Origin: Sphaeroforma arctica JP610 | Taxonomy: Eukaryota; Opisthokonta; Ichthyosporea; Ichthyophonida | NCBI RefSeq assembly: GCF_001186125.1 | Contig: NW_014040425.1 | Coordinates: 44,154 to 87,191 of the forward strand | DNA: 43,038 nt | Direction: 5' to 3' | Shown: positions 12,701 through 24,700 of the stretch, one piece after another | Position numbering within the stretch: position 1 is the first letter of the stretch | Layout of the letters: every line of letters begins with the position of its first letter | Made by a program: the position numbers and the translations under genes | The notes under the pieces: generated by a model | The model's input: only the letters and a program-made list of their open reading frames with translations | The model's database searches: none | What the model was told of the DNA's origin: nothing

Positions 12701-15700
12701 CCAATAGTACCCGCACAGATTCTGACTGCGGCGATTCCGCACCAGCAGACACGAGTGTCAGCTCGAACACCCGTGCTGCCAGTGTCACAGGGAATAAGAT
12801 CACCCTTCGCGAGGAGCAGGTGCGCTCGTTGGTGCGTAAGCGCTGGCGTTGGGAGAAGCTCATGTCACTGCTCAACCCGCACGCAGCCGTCACGGACAAC
12901 AACACAGACGCTGGAGACGACCCCGCGGCCACACACATGCAGATCAGTGTACCGCTGGTGGCTATGGGCAACGACGCTGTGAGTGCCGACAATGTCTCGG
13001 GCGCAGGTCAGAAAGACGACGTAGCGAGGACGAAACTTGGCAAAGGGACCGTATCTAACGCACTTGCCCATGACGGCGGGGCAAATTCTACCCTGAACAT
13101 TGCAGGCAGGGGGCAAGAATCGATCGCGGGTTGCAACGCCGCAGGAAATGCGGAACCTTTGAAAAGCGAAGGACAAGCAGACGAAGAGATGCCTGGCACG
13201 TTTGCAGCCCCTCATCCTTATGCGCCTGCTGGAGATATCTCTACGGGTGCGACGGCGCCTACTGTGTTCTCTAATGATCAGCTGAGGACGGCGTGTGCCA
13301 GTGACACAGCGTTATCGCAACTGGGTATGGAATTTGTAGTAGGGGGTTTGGTAGTGCACGAAGACCGCAACAAGGATCTGCTGAAGATTGTCGCATACAG
13401 AGTGTGCGTGTGTAGCACCCCATCAGCCGCGACGGGAATGGTCACGGACATATGTACAGCTGAAGGCAGCCAGCCACTCGATGGTCTCAGTGCGAGCGCG
13501 AGTGTGGCGTGCCTCGAGGACACCGACACTACCACAGAACAGAACGAACCAATTGCTACAGTGCAGGAGAGTCAACTGTCACCGCAGCGGGTAGAAGCTC
13601 CACCGATAGCAACTCGGCTCGCATCGAAAATAGATCCTTTGTTCAGACAAAGACTGCAAGCTATCTTGGCCATGCCGCAGTCGTCTTTGTTAGCCCTGAG
13701 TGGCAACACATCCACGTTGCTGAGCACTACGACACCGTGTTCTCCGATCTCGACACCACCACGGTCGCCGTATGTAGATGCGCGCAATCTCAGAGACAGG
13801 AAGCTTTCCATTCTTAACTCTGAGGTATTTCGAAGTGCAGAGGGCGGCGCTGGGGTTAGCGACAGTACCATGATAGGTCAATCTAGCAATGATGCTGCGT
13901 CCTTTATAGCTGCCAGCGCCTCGGATAATGGAGAGACAGCTGAAGAGTCAGGCGGCCTAGAAGGTCTGGTTAAGTCCGTTAGTAGTAGCTCAGGTGGTGA
14001 TATATCACCCAGGACAAACTTTTGCAACATTTTAGGCAGGAAGGTGGACGGTACAGGAAATATCGGGAGTTCTGCTTCGAGCTCGTCCATGTTAGATGCG
14101 GCTGGGAACAGTTTTGCGACCCCCGGACGTTTTCAAAGGCATGACGACAAGACTGGACACGTGGACGTGACCACGCCAGGTAACACCAACACCCACTCCG
14201 GTGATCCCACGCAGTCACTCTCATCGCCGATTACGAACGTGGCAGTTCTAGCCTCTGAAGCACAGGGACGTGCTCTGTGGAGCAGCAGTCAGGAAAGCTT
14301 GATGACTGGGCGCAGTGGCGATATTCAAGCCTGCAACACTTCTCCGCCGGAGGAGTGTCCTGTGGCGTTCGATCTGTCGCCAAAGGGCGTGATCGACGGG
14401 GGCCAGCTGGATGTGGGAGTCAGTGGGGAGAAAAATTTAGTCATGCGCAACACCCATCCTAGGAATGCTTTGTACTACTTGGTTATGATTATATCGGTCA
14501 GGGGTGTGAGCACCAAGTTGACTGGCAGTGTAGCCGCGAATTTAAACTCTGCCACGAGCTCTCATTCGAGCACGCGCTCGCTACTAGCTGGAAACGAGGG
14601 TATTCAAGCAGGAGACCCGAAGGATTTGAAAACTGTTGATATCTCACCAGCATCGACCAGCTCAGCAAGTCGAATTCCGGAGGGGGATTTGGGCCACCAT
14701 AAAAATTTGGGTTTAGGTGCGGTGGCAGATACAAGTGGGACGTATACTTCTCTGAATGAGGGGGCTAGAGGCACCATACCCAACCCACAACAAACACTTG
14801 CGATTACGCCATCTGAAGGCCAGGTATGTGACACTGAAATTGTCAGAGTTTGCTGATAGCGATCACATCCCTACAGCTGCTTGCAAGTTTTGAAATTATG
14901 TTCCAACGATGGGTCTGTGCGTTAGTGATATGGCTGGGTACTATCTCACAACCCAATCAGTTGTCCTGATATATATGTACTTATTAGTGTTTCAATCGCT
15001 TGGAGTACTTTACGTCGACTGATTCTTTTGTCACTCGCCTACACTGAGCTATGATCTTGTAACCAAACGCCTTCGAGAGTTGTGTTTAGTGCAACGAGTG
15101 CAGCATTGATGTGTGTATCAATACCATGTTAGACTGCTCTATCACCCTAACTACTCCAAAATCGATGGACTCGATGCAAGCTTTCGACAGGCCATTTCAG
15201 CACAGCCTTTCTCTTGAAGATGACATGAGGGTATAGATTGGATCTTTTTTTTGTTGCTCAACTTTTACATATCTTTTTTATGGCCTTCTCTAACCAACAC
15301 CTTCTCTTTGTTCTGTCTCTACGGATGTTTATTCCGCTGTCCAATGTAGCCACTCCATTTCCAGCCACACCCTCTTTTTGGGTTTAGTATAGTTTATCGG
15401 CGTCATTTAGATTTAGAATTCACGCAGACCCACTTCCGCCTATCGCACACTCCATGTGGAGCCCTCCTTGACTGGTATTCTTAGTGTTCTATCCGTTGTG
15501 ACTCGTCTCATGAAAACAGTTACTATTCTTCTGCTTAAAAACATTTGCATTAATATATGGCACACTTAGAGATTAAATAGCCACCTTGCATGCCTCCATC
15601 CTTCAAGAAGCGATGCTCGCGAGATCTATCGTATCGCTCCACTCCACATTGATATTTGTGGTGACTTATCCTTTCTCACACTCTTGACCAGCTTGAGCCA

Positions 15701-18700
15701 GGTGAAAGTGCGAACATCACCATCAGACTCGACGACAGCCGACTTCCTGGCAAGCATGTGTATCAGTTGCTTGTGCAGGCATGGGCTCAGTCCTCTAAAA
15801 TGGAACTAGTGTCGTCCAGCTCGGATGTAATGCAACCAGCAGCATGTGAAGAAGCGGTGGTACTACAAATTGTCCGCAAGGCACCACAATATATCATGTT
15901 TGCTGGCATTGGAGCGGACTCAGTGGTGAGTGAGAGAGTGTGTTTTGGAATTCATGCTTTGAATAGCTAGACCCTATACTCAAACGGAGCCACGTCTGCA
16001 ACTGCATTTCGAAGGAGCAGTTTTAACCTAAGAAGCCGTTATCTATACTCACACTCGTCGTTAAATTAATCCTTATTTTTACAGCCCACTCGAACTGGGC
16101 TTGAGTCCGGCCCTACCCAAGTCGTAGATCTATCTCCGCCGGAGAATCTGCTGAAATTGCCGCCTTTTTTTGTTTCGCCGTATCAGCGCTACTCCCTGGT
16201 CCATCCCATTACGGTTACGTCAATATATGATGAGCCCCTTTGGCTGTCGTGCTCCTCAAATTTAGCCCAGCAGGTATGTGCGTGTGTGTTTTGGAGGGAG
16301 AATTGTAGGGAGGGGGATAGTTACATTGTAGCACTAAACGAGGTCAAGGTGGCCCACTCTTGCATGCACAATGGCTTCAGCTATCCTCAGAGACACCTTT
16401 GACTTCCCCTGGCCATCAGATTGCGCTTTCTCCCATTCTTGAAGTGTATTGTATATTCCTAAACCCTCTGGGAAATTTATACGTTCTTTATATCAGGTCT
16501 GGATATTCGCGAACGAGTCCTTGACCACGGCAGCGGACTGTGTCTCACTACCGGCAATGAAGGTGTGTATAGGCTATTGATGACTCAATTCCGTGTGACT
16601 CTTTTAGAGCTCGTAGACTCCTTATCACTGCCAAAATAAATGGTACGTGCTGCTATTGGAGGTTAAATTTGAAATAAAAGTAGAAAGTACCGGTGCATGA
16701 TGCTCATTACAATATACGGTTTGCGTAGTAGAAATGCTCAATGGACTCTCTACGGGCTCGTCGTCTTACTGTGATGCCATTACTTTGCTGATTTGTGCAT
16801 TCGTAAAAATACTACGTATATTACCCCAATTGACCCTGGATATATTTATTTCTCTCAACCCGATCTTCCATTCGCTTAATTGTACTTTTGTCCTCTTCCA
16901 GTCTGTGACTGTCTACCTGGGGCTGTCACCGAATGTTCGCTTGGAGTCTCTGGAAGGGGGTGAGTGTAGGGAGCTGGTCGGCGGAGTAAGGTTCAGCATA
17001 TACGGGTATGCGCCATACATTGAATAGACGAATATTCAAAGGTCTTTTCAAGTGTTGTTCACAGTCTGAAATTGCACTAGTATATTTAAAATCCCGCGAA
17101 CCAGTCGATGATCGGTGTCTTCCGTGTGCATTGGCAACATTTCGGAGGCAAGAATGCTAAAACAATACAATTATTCTTTGTTTGAGTATATCGTGGATTG
17201 AGTCGATTTTAACCGTGGTGATATGGCGAATATCCAGTATCACTTCAAAACAGGGCACCCCACGCGGATTTCACACTATAAGACTACATTCATATGTGCC
17301 TAACAATTATGTCTCGCTCGCATTTTCACAGGCAACGCGATGAAGGCCTGCTCTTGTCAACCTTACAGGCTGGCGAGGGCTGTAAGGAGGGTCTGGCGGA
17401 CAACCATCTACTCGGCACCGAAACTTTGAAAATAAGGTACGTGCGCGAATCGTAGTGTTTTCGTTTGTTTCTATGTCTCATGTCACACGAAGCTTAATAC
17501 GATACAAGAGATATGTATCAGTACGAATGTCGTTTCGTTGATTTTGGTCGTTCATCTCAGTCTGTGTTCCAATCTTGACTGTATTTGAAATCAGCATACG
17601 CCTACTATTTGGGGGGAAAGTATACGAGTGGTACTTACACCCGAGCATACCCTGCATGTTGTCCAGTGCAAAGTTTGGCATGTCGATCATGTCCGTGGAT
17701 CCGAGGTATGTGAAGATGGGAGCCACCCGCAACATCGGCGAGGCCGCAACATCCTCGATCACCATCTACAATCACAACCGCGAGATGCCTGCATCCTATG
17801 CTATCCTCGCACCCGCCGGACTAAAGTGTGTGCCCAACTACGGAACACTGGCGCCCAGAGGGGATGGAGAAGGGTCCAGGGTGACCGTCTCTGTGACGGC
17901 TGATGAGGTGGGTCGTTCGAAATATTTCCCACGTTTTTGTATTTGGTAGAGGGTATGATGGCAAACAGCATCGTGCTGTGCAAGTCAGTTACAGGATTGA
18001 TTTACACTGCATGTTAGTCAGAGTTGGGAACGCTACTAGCTTTCGTTGATATACTATGGACATAAATAACTCAGTTGGTGCATGGGGACTCCCTAGCGTA
18101 TATGTGCTAGGCTTCTACATCTCGCTGCGGCATATCTAACTTTATTTTTGCACGCCTCATAGGTTTTCATTGGCTTGTTTGAGCGCAATCTAGCGATTCT
18201 GAACCGCAACAATCCGCGACAAACCTTGCGAGTGACTGTGCGGCGCTTCGTTGATGAGGGGTGCCTGACCATTGACTTACCGTTTCTGCGCGGAGACACT
18301 ATCGCCCGGTTGAATCTCCACAATATTTACCTTCGGTCCAATAATTTGGGGGAGAATTGTACGAGAACCGATGATGAAGCCCACGGCGATCCAAAATTCG
18401 TAGAGATGAAGAGTCATTCTCCAGATTCAGGTTCCAAATTGCCCCGCGGTGTGACCGACCTGCAAACTCAATCACAAACACCACCAGATCATGCGCAAGC
18501 TCAAACTCAAAATAATGTGGACAAGTATGGGAATATGCATGCAGATTCTCTACATAGGAGCGAGTGGGTGGTAGGCAAACAAGTCGTATTGGCGCATAAA
18601 GTTGGTGACCTGATTTTCCATACCGACAGTACGTGTACGTTCTCGCTAACGAACATAACGGACAAACCATTATGCTTGAAAGCTAAGTGTAACTTGGACT

Positions 18701-21700
18701 TAAAGCTCAGCTGGGGAGCAGTGAAAAGTAAGTTTATTCCCTGGCCGTGTTATTGTACCCACTATTTTACACAACAACAACAACACGCCTTCGATGTAAT
18801 TTTACCTGTTGTACCGGTATTAAAACGATACAATGCGATGGTAGTGATATTGGATCTCTTTTTCAACGCAGATCTGGAGATTGGGAAGCTAGGGAATCTC
18901 ACGCCGAGCACGATAGCTCCAGAATACCGCAAAGCCCACGCAGTGCCCAGACAAGACGCTGTAGACTCGAAAGGTTCAGGTGAACGTTCTCTCTCCGATC
19001 CCGAATTGAGCGCTGTCAAGTGGGAGGTGTGTTGAGCCGACTTGTGATTTCAATACTGCGTCTTTAGTTCATCTATATATGCTACGTCTTCAGTTTATAT
19101 ATTTATGTATGCTAGTAGTCGTTCTTTCAAGTGGGTAGCTACATGTTGAGTGAGACTATGAGTCGGCTTTTCTCGTACTTACTTTGGCTTTTACTATGTG
19201 GGAGTTTGAGCTGGGCTCAGAGCCTTCCCTTGGAACACTGGCCTTCGCGCTGATATTGACAGGCTTCGACTGTACTTATGGAGGCCTTGGTTGGTGCACG
19301 CATGTATCATTTTTAATGTTTAGTAGAGGTTGAGCACGATGCAATATTTAGTTCAACCCGATCCATGTACAGTCACACACAGTGGCTAAATGACAATCTC
19401 AACCGCGATCATTAAACATCTCCGTCAATTCTCATTCGCTCGTGCAGTTCTGCAGCAAATGGCAGTACATTCCGCCGCATACCCGGGTCGAAGTGTCGGT
19501 GACGCTCCCCGCACCAATACGATTGGGTCCCAAAAAGTCACGACGTCTCAGAGAAGGTCGACGAATGCTGCAATACGGTTGCATACTCTTCGAAAACCTT
19601 AAGGTGAGTTAAAAAGTGGATGGAATAGTAGAATCTTACTCGGACCAGAGGAACGCCCATCGGGTGTATTGTCCACTTGTAACTGTTTGTTAACGGTGTG
19701 TCAGTACGTGCGCAAGGTTATTACACACTAGCAAGTTTCGCATCATGTACAATGTTCAATATCCACGCCCAAGCTTAGTTCGATACAACCCTTTATAAAG
19801 ACCATCGTCCCTTCTCCACACTTCGATATAGACCATCCCGGACGGCCTCGCTGACAGAGTTCGCGAACTAAATGGTGAGTGCTCGTCCTCACGGCCACTG
19901 TCGCCACGATACACACGCGAGGATCTGATGATGAGTGAGATGAGCGACGCAGGCTCATTTACCATCAACGACGCCGACGGTCTGAGTGATGAGTCATCCG
20001 CTGGCGCACAGTTCGGTATCAGTACTTTGAATAGGGCCAACTACGGTATACTTGCTCCTCTGCAGTCACCCGTCCTGCCAGTATCACCACCGCAGGCTTC
20101 ACCCAATGTGGCCCAAGACGAGCAGCACTCGTGGTTGGGTGTGTGCCGTATACATGATAGACTTTTACTGTAGTTTTTGTTCTGACGTTTTGTCTGATGC
20201 AATGTCCATCGGTGATACCTTTGGTGTAGGTTGTCTGTACAGTTGCTTCATGCTTGTTCTGTCCTCACTTAGTCTTGGGTGTGTATATTGTATATTACTG
20301 TTTGCTCAGCCTGGTTACGCGCTTGATCTGGAGTATTGAATGCGATACACCTCTTGCCTTTTTTTAAAGCTACCTGTGTATCTTAATTATTCAACCGTAC
20401 TTCTTATTGTAATGCATGAAAGTATGCTTACGTGCCGTAATTTAGCTTGTTCCGTTAATATATCGCAATACCTGGCTATCTTTCTCCCTACAACAGCTGT
20501 TGTCTGATCTTCCGCTTTATCCATGCATCTTACAGGCTTAAACGGGCTAGACCTGAGCACATATTCGTGCACCATCGTCGATCTGCAATGCCACTACGGC
20601 TTGTCTTTTGGCCTGGTGTCGCCTTCCGCTCTGCCAATGGGGAAAGTGGGCCATGTGAGCCAATGGAACTGTGTAAGGGAGACTATCTATGTGCGCAACA
20701 CAGCTGAGCTACCGCTGGTCTTCAGTCTAGCCACCGACCTACCCAGCGGTGTGACTGTGTACGCGCGGGAGGTCACACAGATCCACAGCGCTGAGGATTC
20801 GCAAAAGGTGTGACTCTAGATGTGATTCCCAAACAATAGTTAGTGCGCGTTAAGGTGGAGGATAGTGTCCAGCTCACTTGATTGATTTTTTTGTTTTTCT
20901 CGGAATACAGTTCTGGCATTGCATCCTCTTTTAGTATTTCCAATAATGATCTCCTTCTGCACTTATGTTTGAGCTGCGCCGAAGTCGTGCTTAAACGTGG
21001 CGTTCTTTTGGATTGCGTATGTGACGACAGCAAGTATTCTGTTAAGTTATTTCATATTCTGAATGCGCTCCGGCACAGTGGCCGTGTACATAGCGCATCT
21101 TTACTGTCTGTATTCTTAAGTCTTACATGGTCTTTAACTGCTTCTTTGTGTGTATGCTAATACTCTGGACGCCATGCACGCCATGCACAACCACAGCCGG
21201 TTACGCTAGCTGGGGTATTAGAAGCTGAGCAAATTGAACTGGAAACCGGTGCGGTGATGGGTGCAGGAACACCAAGTGTGGATACACAGGGCACTTCTAG
21301 TCCGGACCTAGTACCTCTGCTTATTGGAGAGCTCATGAGTCTTGCCAAAGACGAACAGCGGGCCTTCACCGTTGAAATCACTCCATCTGACCTCAAGGAT
21401 GGTCTCGCCGAGTCTGGGCTGCACACACTATACATTGCTTTCCAGAACGCGAACACGTGGCAAAAAGAGTACCAGACGAATACAGAAAACGTCAACGACA
21501 GCCCCGTGCACGTGCAAGGAGACCATGCTGCCATCGCGGATCGAACCAAAGTGCAACAGGTATATCATACTCTTACCTCTATATAGAGCTATCAATGGCT
21601 TCACATGTTCCTGTTCGATGCTCGCATGATATGTATGTGCTCCCATTCTCATTCAGAGATTGTTTCTTATACTGCGCGCCCGACTTCTTTCCTCATTGCA

Positions 21701-24700
21701 GAGCGCGATAGGATCTCTCAAAGACCCCGACAGTGAAACCAGCCGGCCCACGCGATCGGACACCAAAGTCTCAGCTGATGTGAGACAGGGGTGAGTGCGT
21801 ATATACAGTGTGGTAGTAAAAAAAAATTGATGCCCTTATCAATCTGATGGCAATCTTGGCTTCTGCACTTCTGTGTAGATCCATCGCAAACATACTTCTT
21901 TCTTTGTGTACGATATCTGGTGGGTGCCTGGGCATGTTTAGTTGCTTCATGCTCATTGTCAACTAAACTCGCGTTCAATCGCCAATCACAGCTACGCAAA
22001 AGTGCCCGCAGCGGATCACGCCAGGCCCCGCCCACACGCTTCAGGAGAGACACACGCTCACGCCCGGTCTAGACTTCATCCCCACCATGACGACGACGAT
22101 ACCAGTGACGATCCGATGGTGTGCTGCGTTCAGTATGAGATGACACGTTTCGAGCTAGAGTTTGACCGGCTGGCGGCTAACCATGAGCTGCACTTGCCGG
22201 CGTTGAGCTACCCCATGACGATAGTGTCGAGCGTGTGCGAGGATTGGTTCTCGGTTGTGAACCGATACGGAACCGCCGACACCCCCGCGCGGCTCACTAG
22301 TGAGATACAGGTGGCCGCGCCATTGCAAGGGATCATCAGCATTGATACCTGCTCGAGAGAGTCCAATAACCCCATTGCCGAGCACAAGCTTGCACTCGTA
22401 TGTTTCGTGCGCATCAGTGTGGGTTCTAGGTTTTTGTGGTCGGTTGTGGCCTTGTCTGCGGTATATCATGTGAAGACGTTATGTTAGCTGCTCAAAATAG
22501 AGTTGTATTGGCCTGCCATCCGCCATATAGCTATCACTTCTTTTTTTCAATTATAAGTTCTTAGATCATGTCCACATTGCTTTCTATTATTCGTCCTTTT
22601 GCTTGTCACTGGTCCGTTCTTACTTTTCTACTGTCTCCTATATGCCTACTCTAATGCATGTCTGTACTATGTCTCACGCCTCTGCTGGTTGCTGATATCA
22701 ACTTTTTTTTTTAAATAACTCTTTAAATGACCATAAGCTCGGCAATGTGCCTTCCACTCATTTGTGGTTACTGCAATTCACTCGCAGGGCGACCGTCTTG
22801 GTATCCGAGTACGCATCACGATGAACAAGGACTCCACACTTCCAGCGAATGTCATTCAAATTCTCCCCAAGACAGCAGATGGCTATCAAATCGGCACAAT
22901 TGGCTTCCGAACGGACGCTGAGGGGGCTGTTGTGTCTTCATCGCCACTCTCTGTCTTCCATGTTGCCTTGATTGGTATGTTTCTGATAATACTTTCCGTG
23001 GCGGATATTATACTGTGCTCATTGCGACTGTGGTGGTTGTGTGGGTGGGTGTGGACGTCAGTTGTTATATATCATGCTAGGATTTTTGCTTATGCGAGCC
23101 GAACTTGATGATTCTTTGAAGTTTTTGTGCTGTATGATCAACGGTATAGTAATCTAGCTAGCGCGCTCATACTCCTTATTTTTATGAGGATTTGCAACAA
23201 CTTCACTTCTCTAATCTAATTTCTGGCAAGTAATGGGTGTAGATTTTAATACCGGGCCTCAACAAAAAAAAATGTTTGTGAGTCGAGAGATACAATTAAC
23301 AAGTCAAGTAACATGTCGGAGATCAGGTAGTCTAATGATCGCTCACATGGTCGGTTTTGCCATTGTGCCTATCACAGGCACATTCCAAAGAGAAAGAGCA
23401 TTCGATATAGAGCCCTATCACCTAGAAATCAGCACCCACTTGGAGGAGAGCGATGAAGACGACGACAGCCAGGGCGATGACGATGGTGCAACCGATAGCG
23501 AGAGTGATGTAGACATGCACACGCGACGCATCAAGGCGGACACGCAGGCCTCTGCCGTGTGCACGTGCAGTGCGGTGTGTATGTGCGAGAAAGATTCGCG
23601 CGAGATGAGTAGTGAGCAGAAGTCTATAAGTGGGAGTCGGGGTGGTCGTGTGGGTAGGCGCAAACCACGGGACAGAACTGTATCCACATCTTCGATGAAT
23701 TCGCTGACCTCCTCGTCGCCAGTTGTGGACTTTCAAAGCTCGATGTTAAAAGGTGGGGCCCTGACTTCCAATCGTCTAGATAGCTTCTCTGCAGCTTTAG
23801 TGACTTTGCTTGTGTGTTCGCATATGTCTGCTACCTTAGTATTGATTGAGACCATCGTCAGTATAGTGTGAGCATGACGGTTGAAATTACCCATATAAAG
23901 TGTGATATTGTCAAAACTCTGAAATCAATCAGGGAGTATAACTCGTTGCGTTGATCTTTTCAGTATGCCTTAATCGGCTTTTCATTCCCTTCGATTATCT
24001 CTGAAGATAAACAAGGTCAAACCTGTTTTCACAGACACGTATTGGTTGCCGATCAATGATCAATATAAATTCACACATACTGATTGATGTAAAAAGTAAC
24101 GTCTGGCCATGCCTTTAAAAGAACTGACAGAAACACTCTTCACACTTGTCCTGGCAGCACAAGCAGCGTTCGAAGCACCTCCCCGAGCCATGGCAACCTT
24201 TGTGCTGACCAACCGATGCGTGGAACGCATGTTGAGATACAACATCACCCCCATATGCGATGGTTGGATAGACTTTACTGACGAAGGTTGTGTGCGCATG
24301 CTTGAGATAGAGCCTGCTCTCGGGGAAGTGCCTCCGAACGAGTCCGTGACCATACGTGTGACACTCGCATGTGATCATGCGGCGCATATAGCCAATGTCA
24401 GCTCAATCAAACTGTGCATACGAGACCATGACGGTGATGGCGAGGGCAGTGAAGTACAGGAGGTGAGTGTCACATTTCTGAGCATTGAATTCAGGCGTAT
24501 TCTCATCTACGCTCTCATCTACGCGTTTTGACAGTTGCGCGAATTGCGAGTCTGTCGGCAACGAGATTTATTAAGCGTTGTACTCCCATGATTAGTCGCA
24601 TATTCACATTGCATTCAAATGCTGCTGTACAACAGGTTCCCATCAAGCTTGTGACGGTTAGCGGTGCATCCCGGCCTACGCACATCGCTCAGCCCATCGT

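Noticed and set aside
12048-14834. Many antisense and out-of-frame ORFs over the long exon 18
   Set aside because: The plus-strand frame is open for 914 codons and joins neighbouring exons in phase; the rest are by-products of its codon composition.
18725-18735. Strong-looking donor AAAAGTAAGT inside exon 25
   Set aside because: No acceptor with a fitting phase follows before the clear donor at 19027, and the sequence after it stays protein-like.
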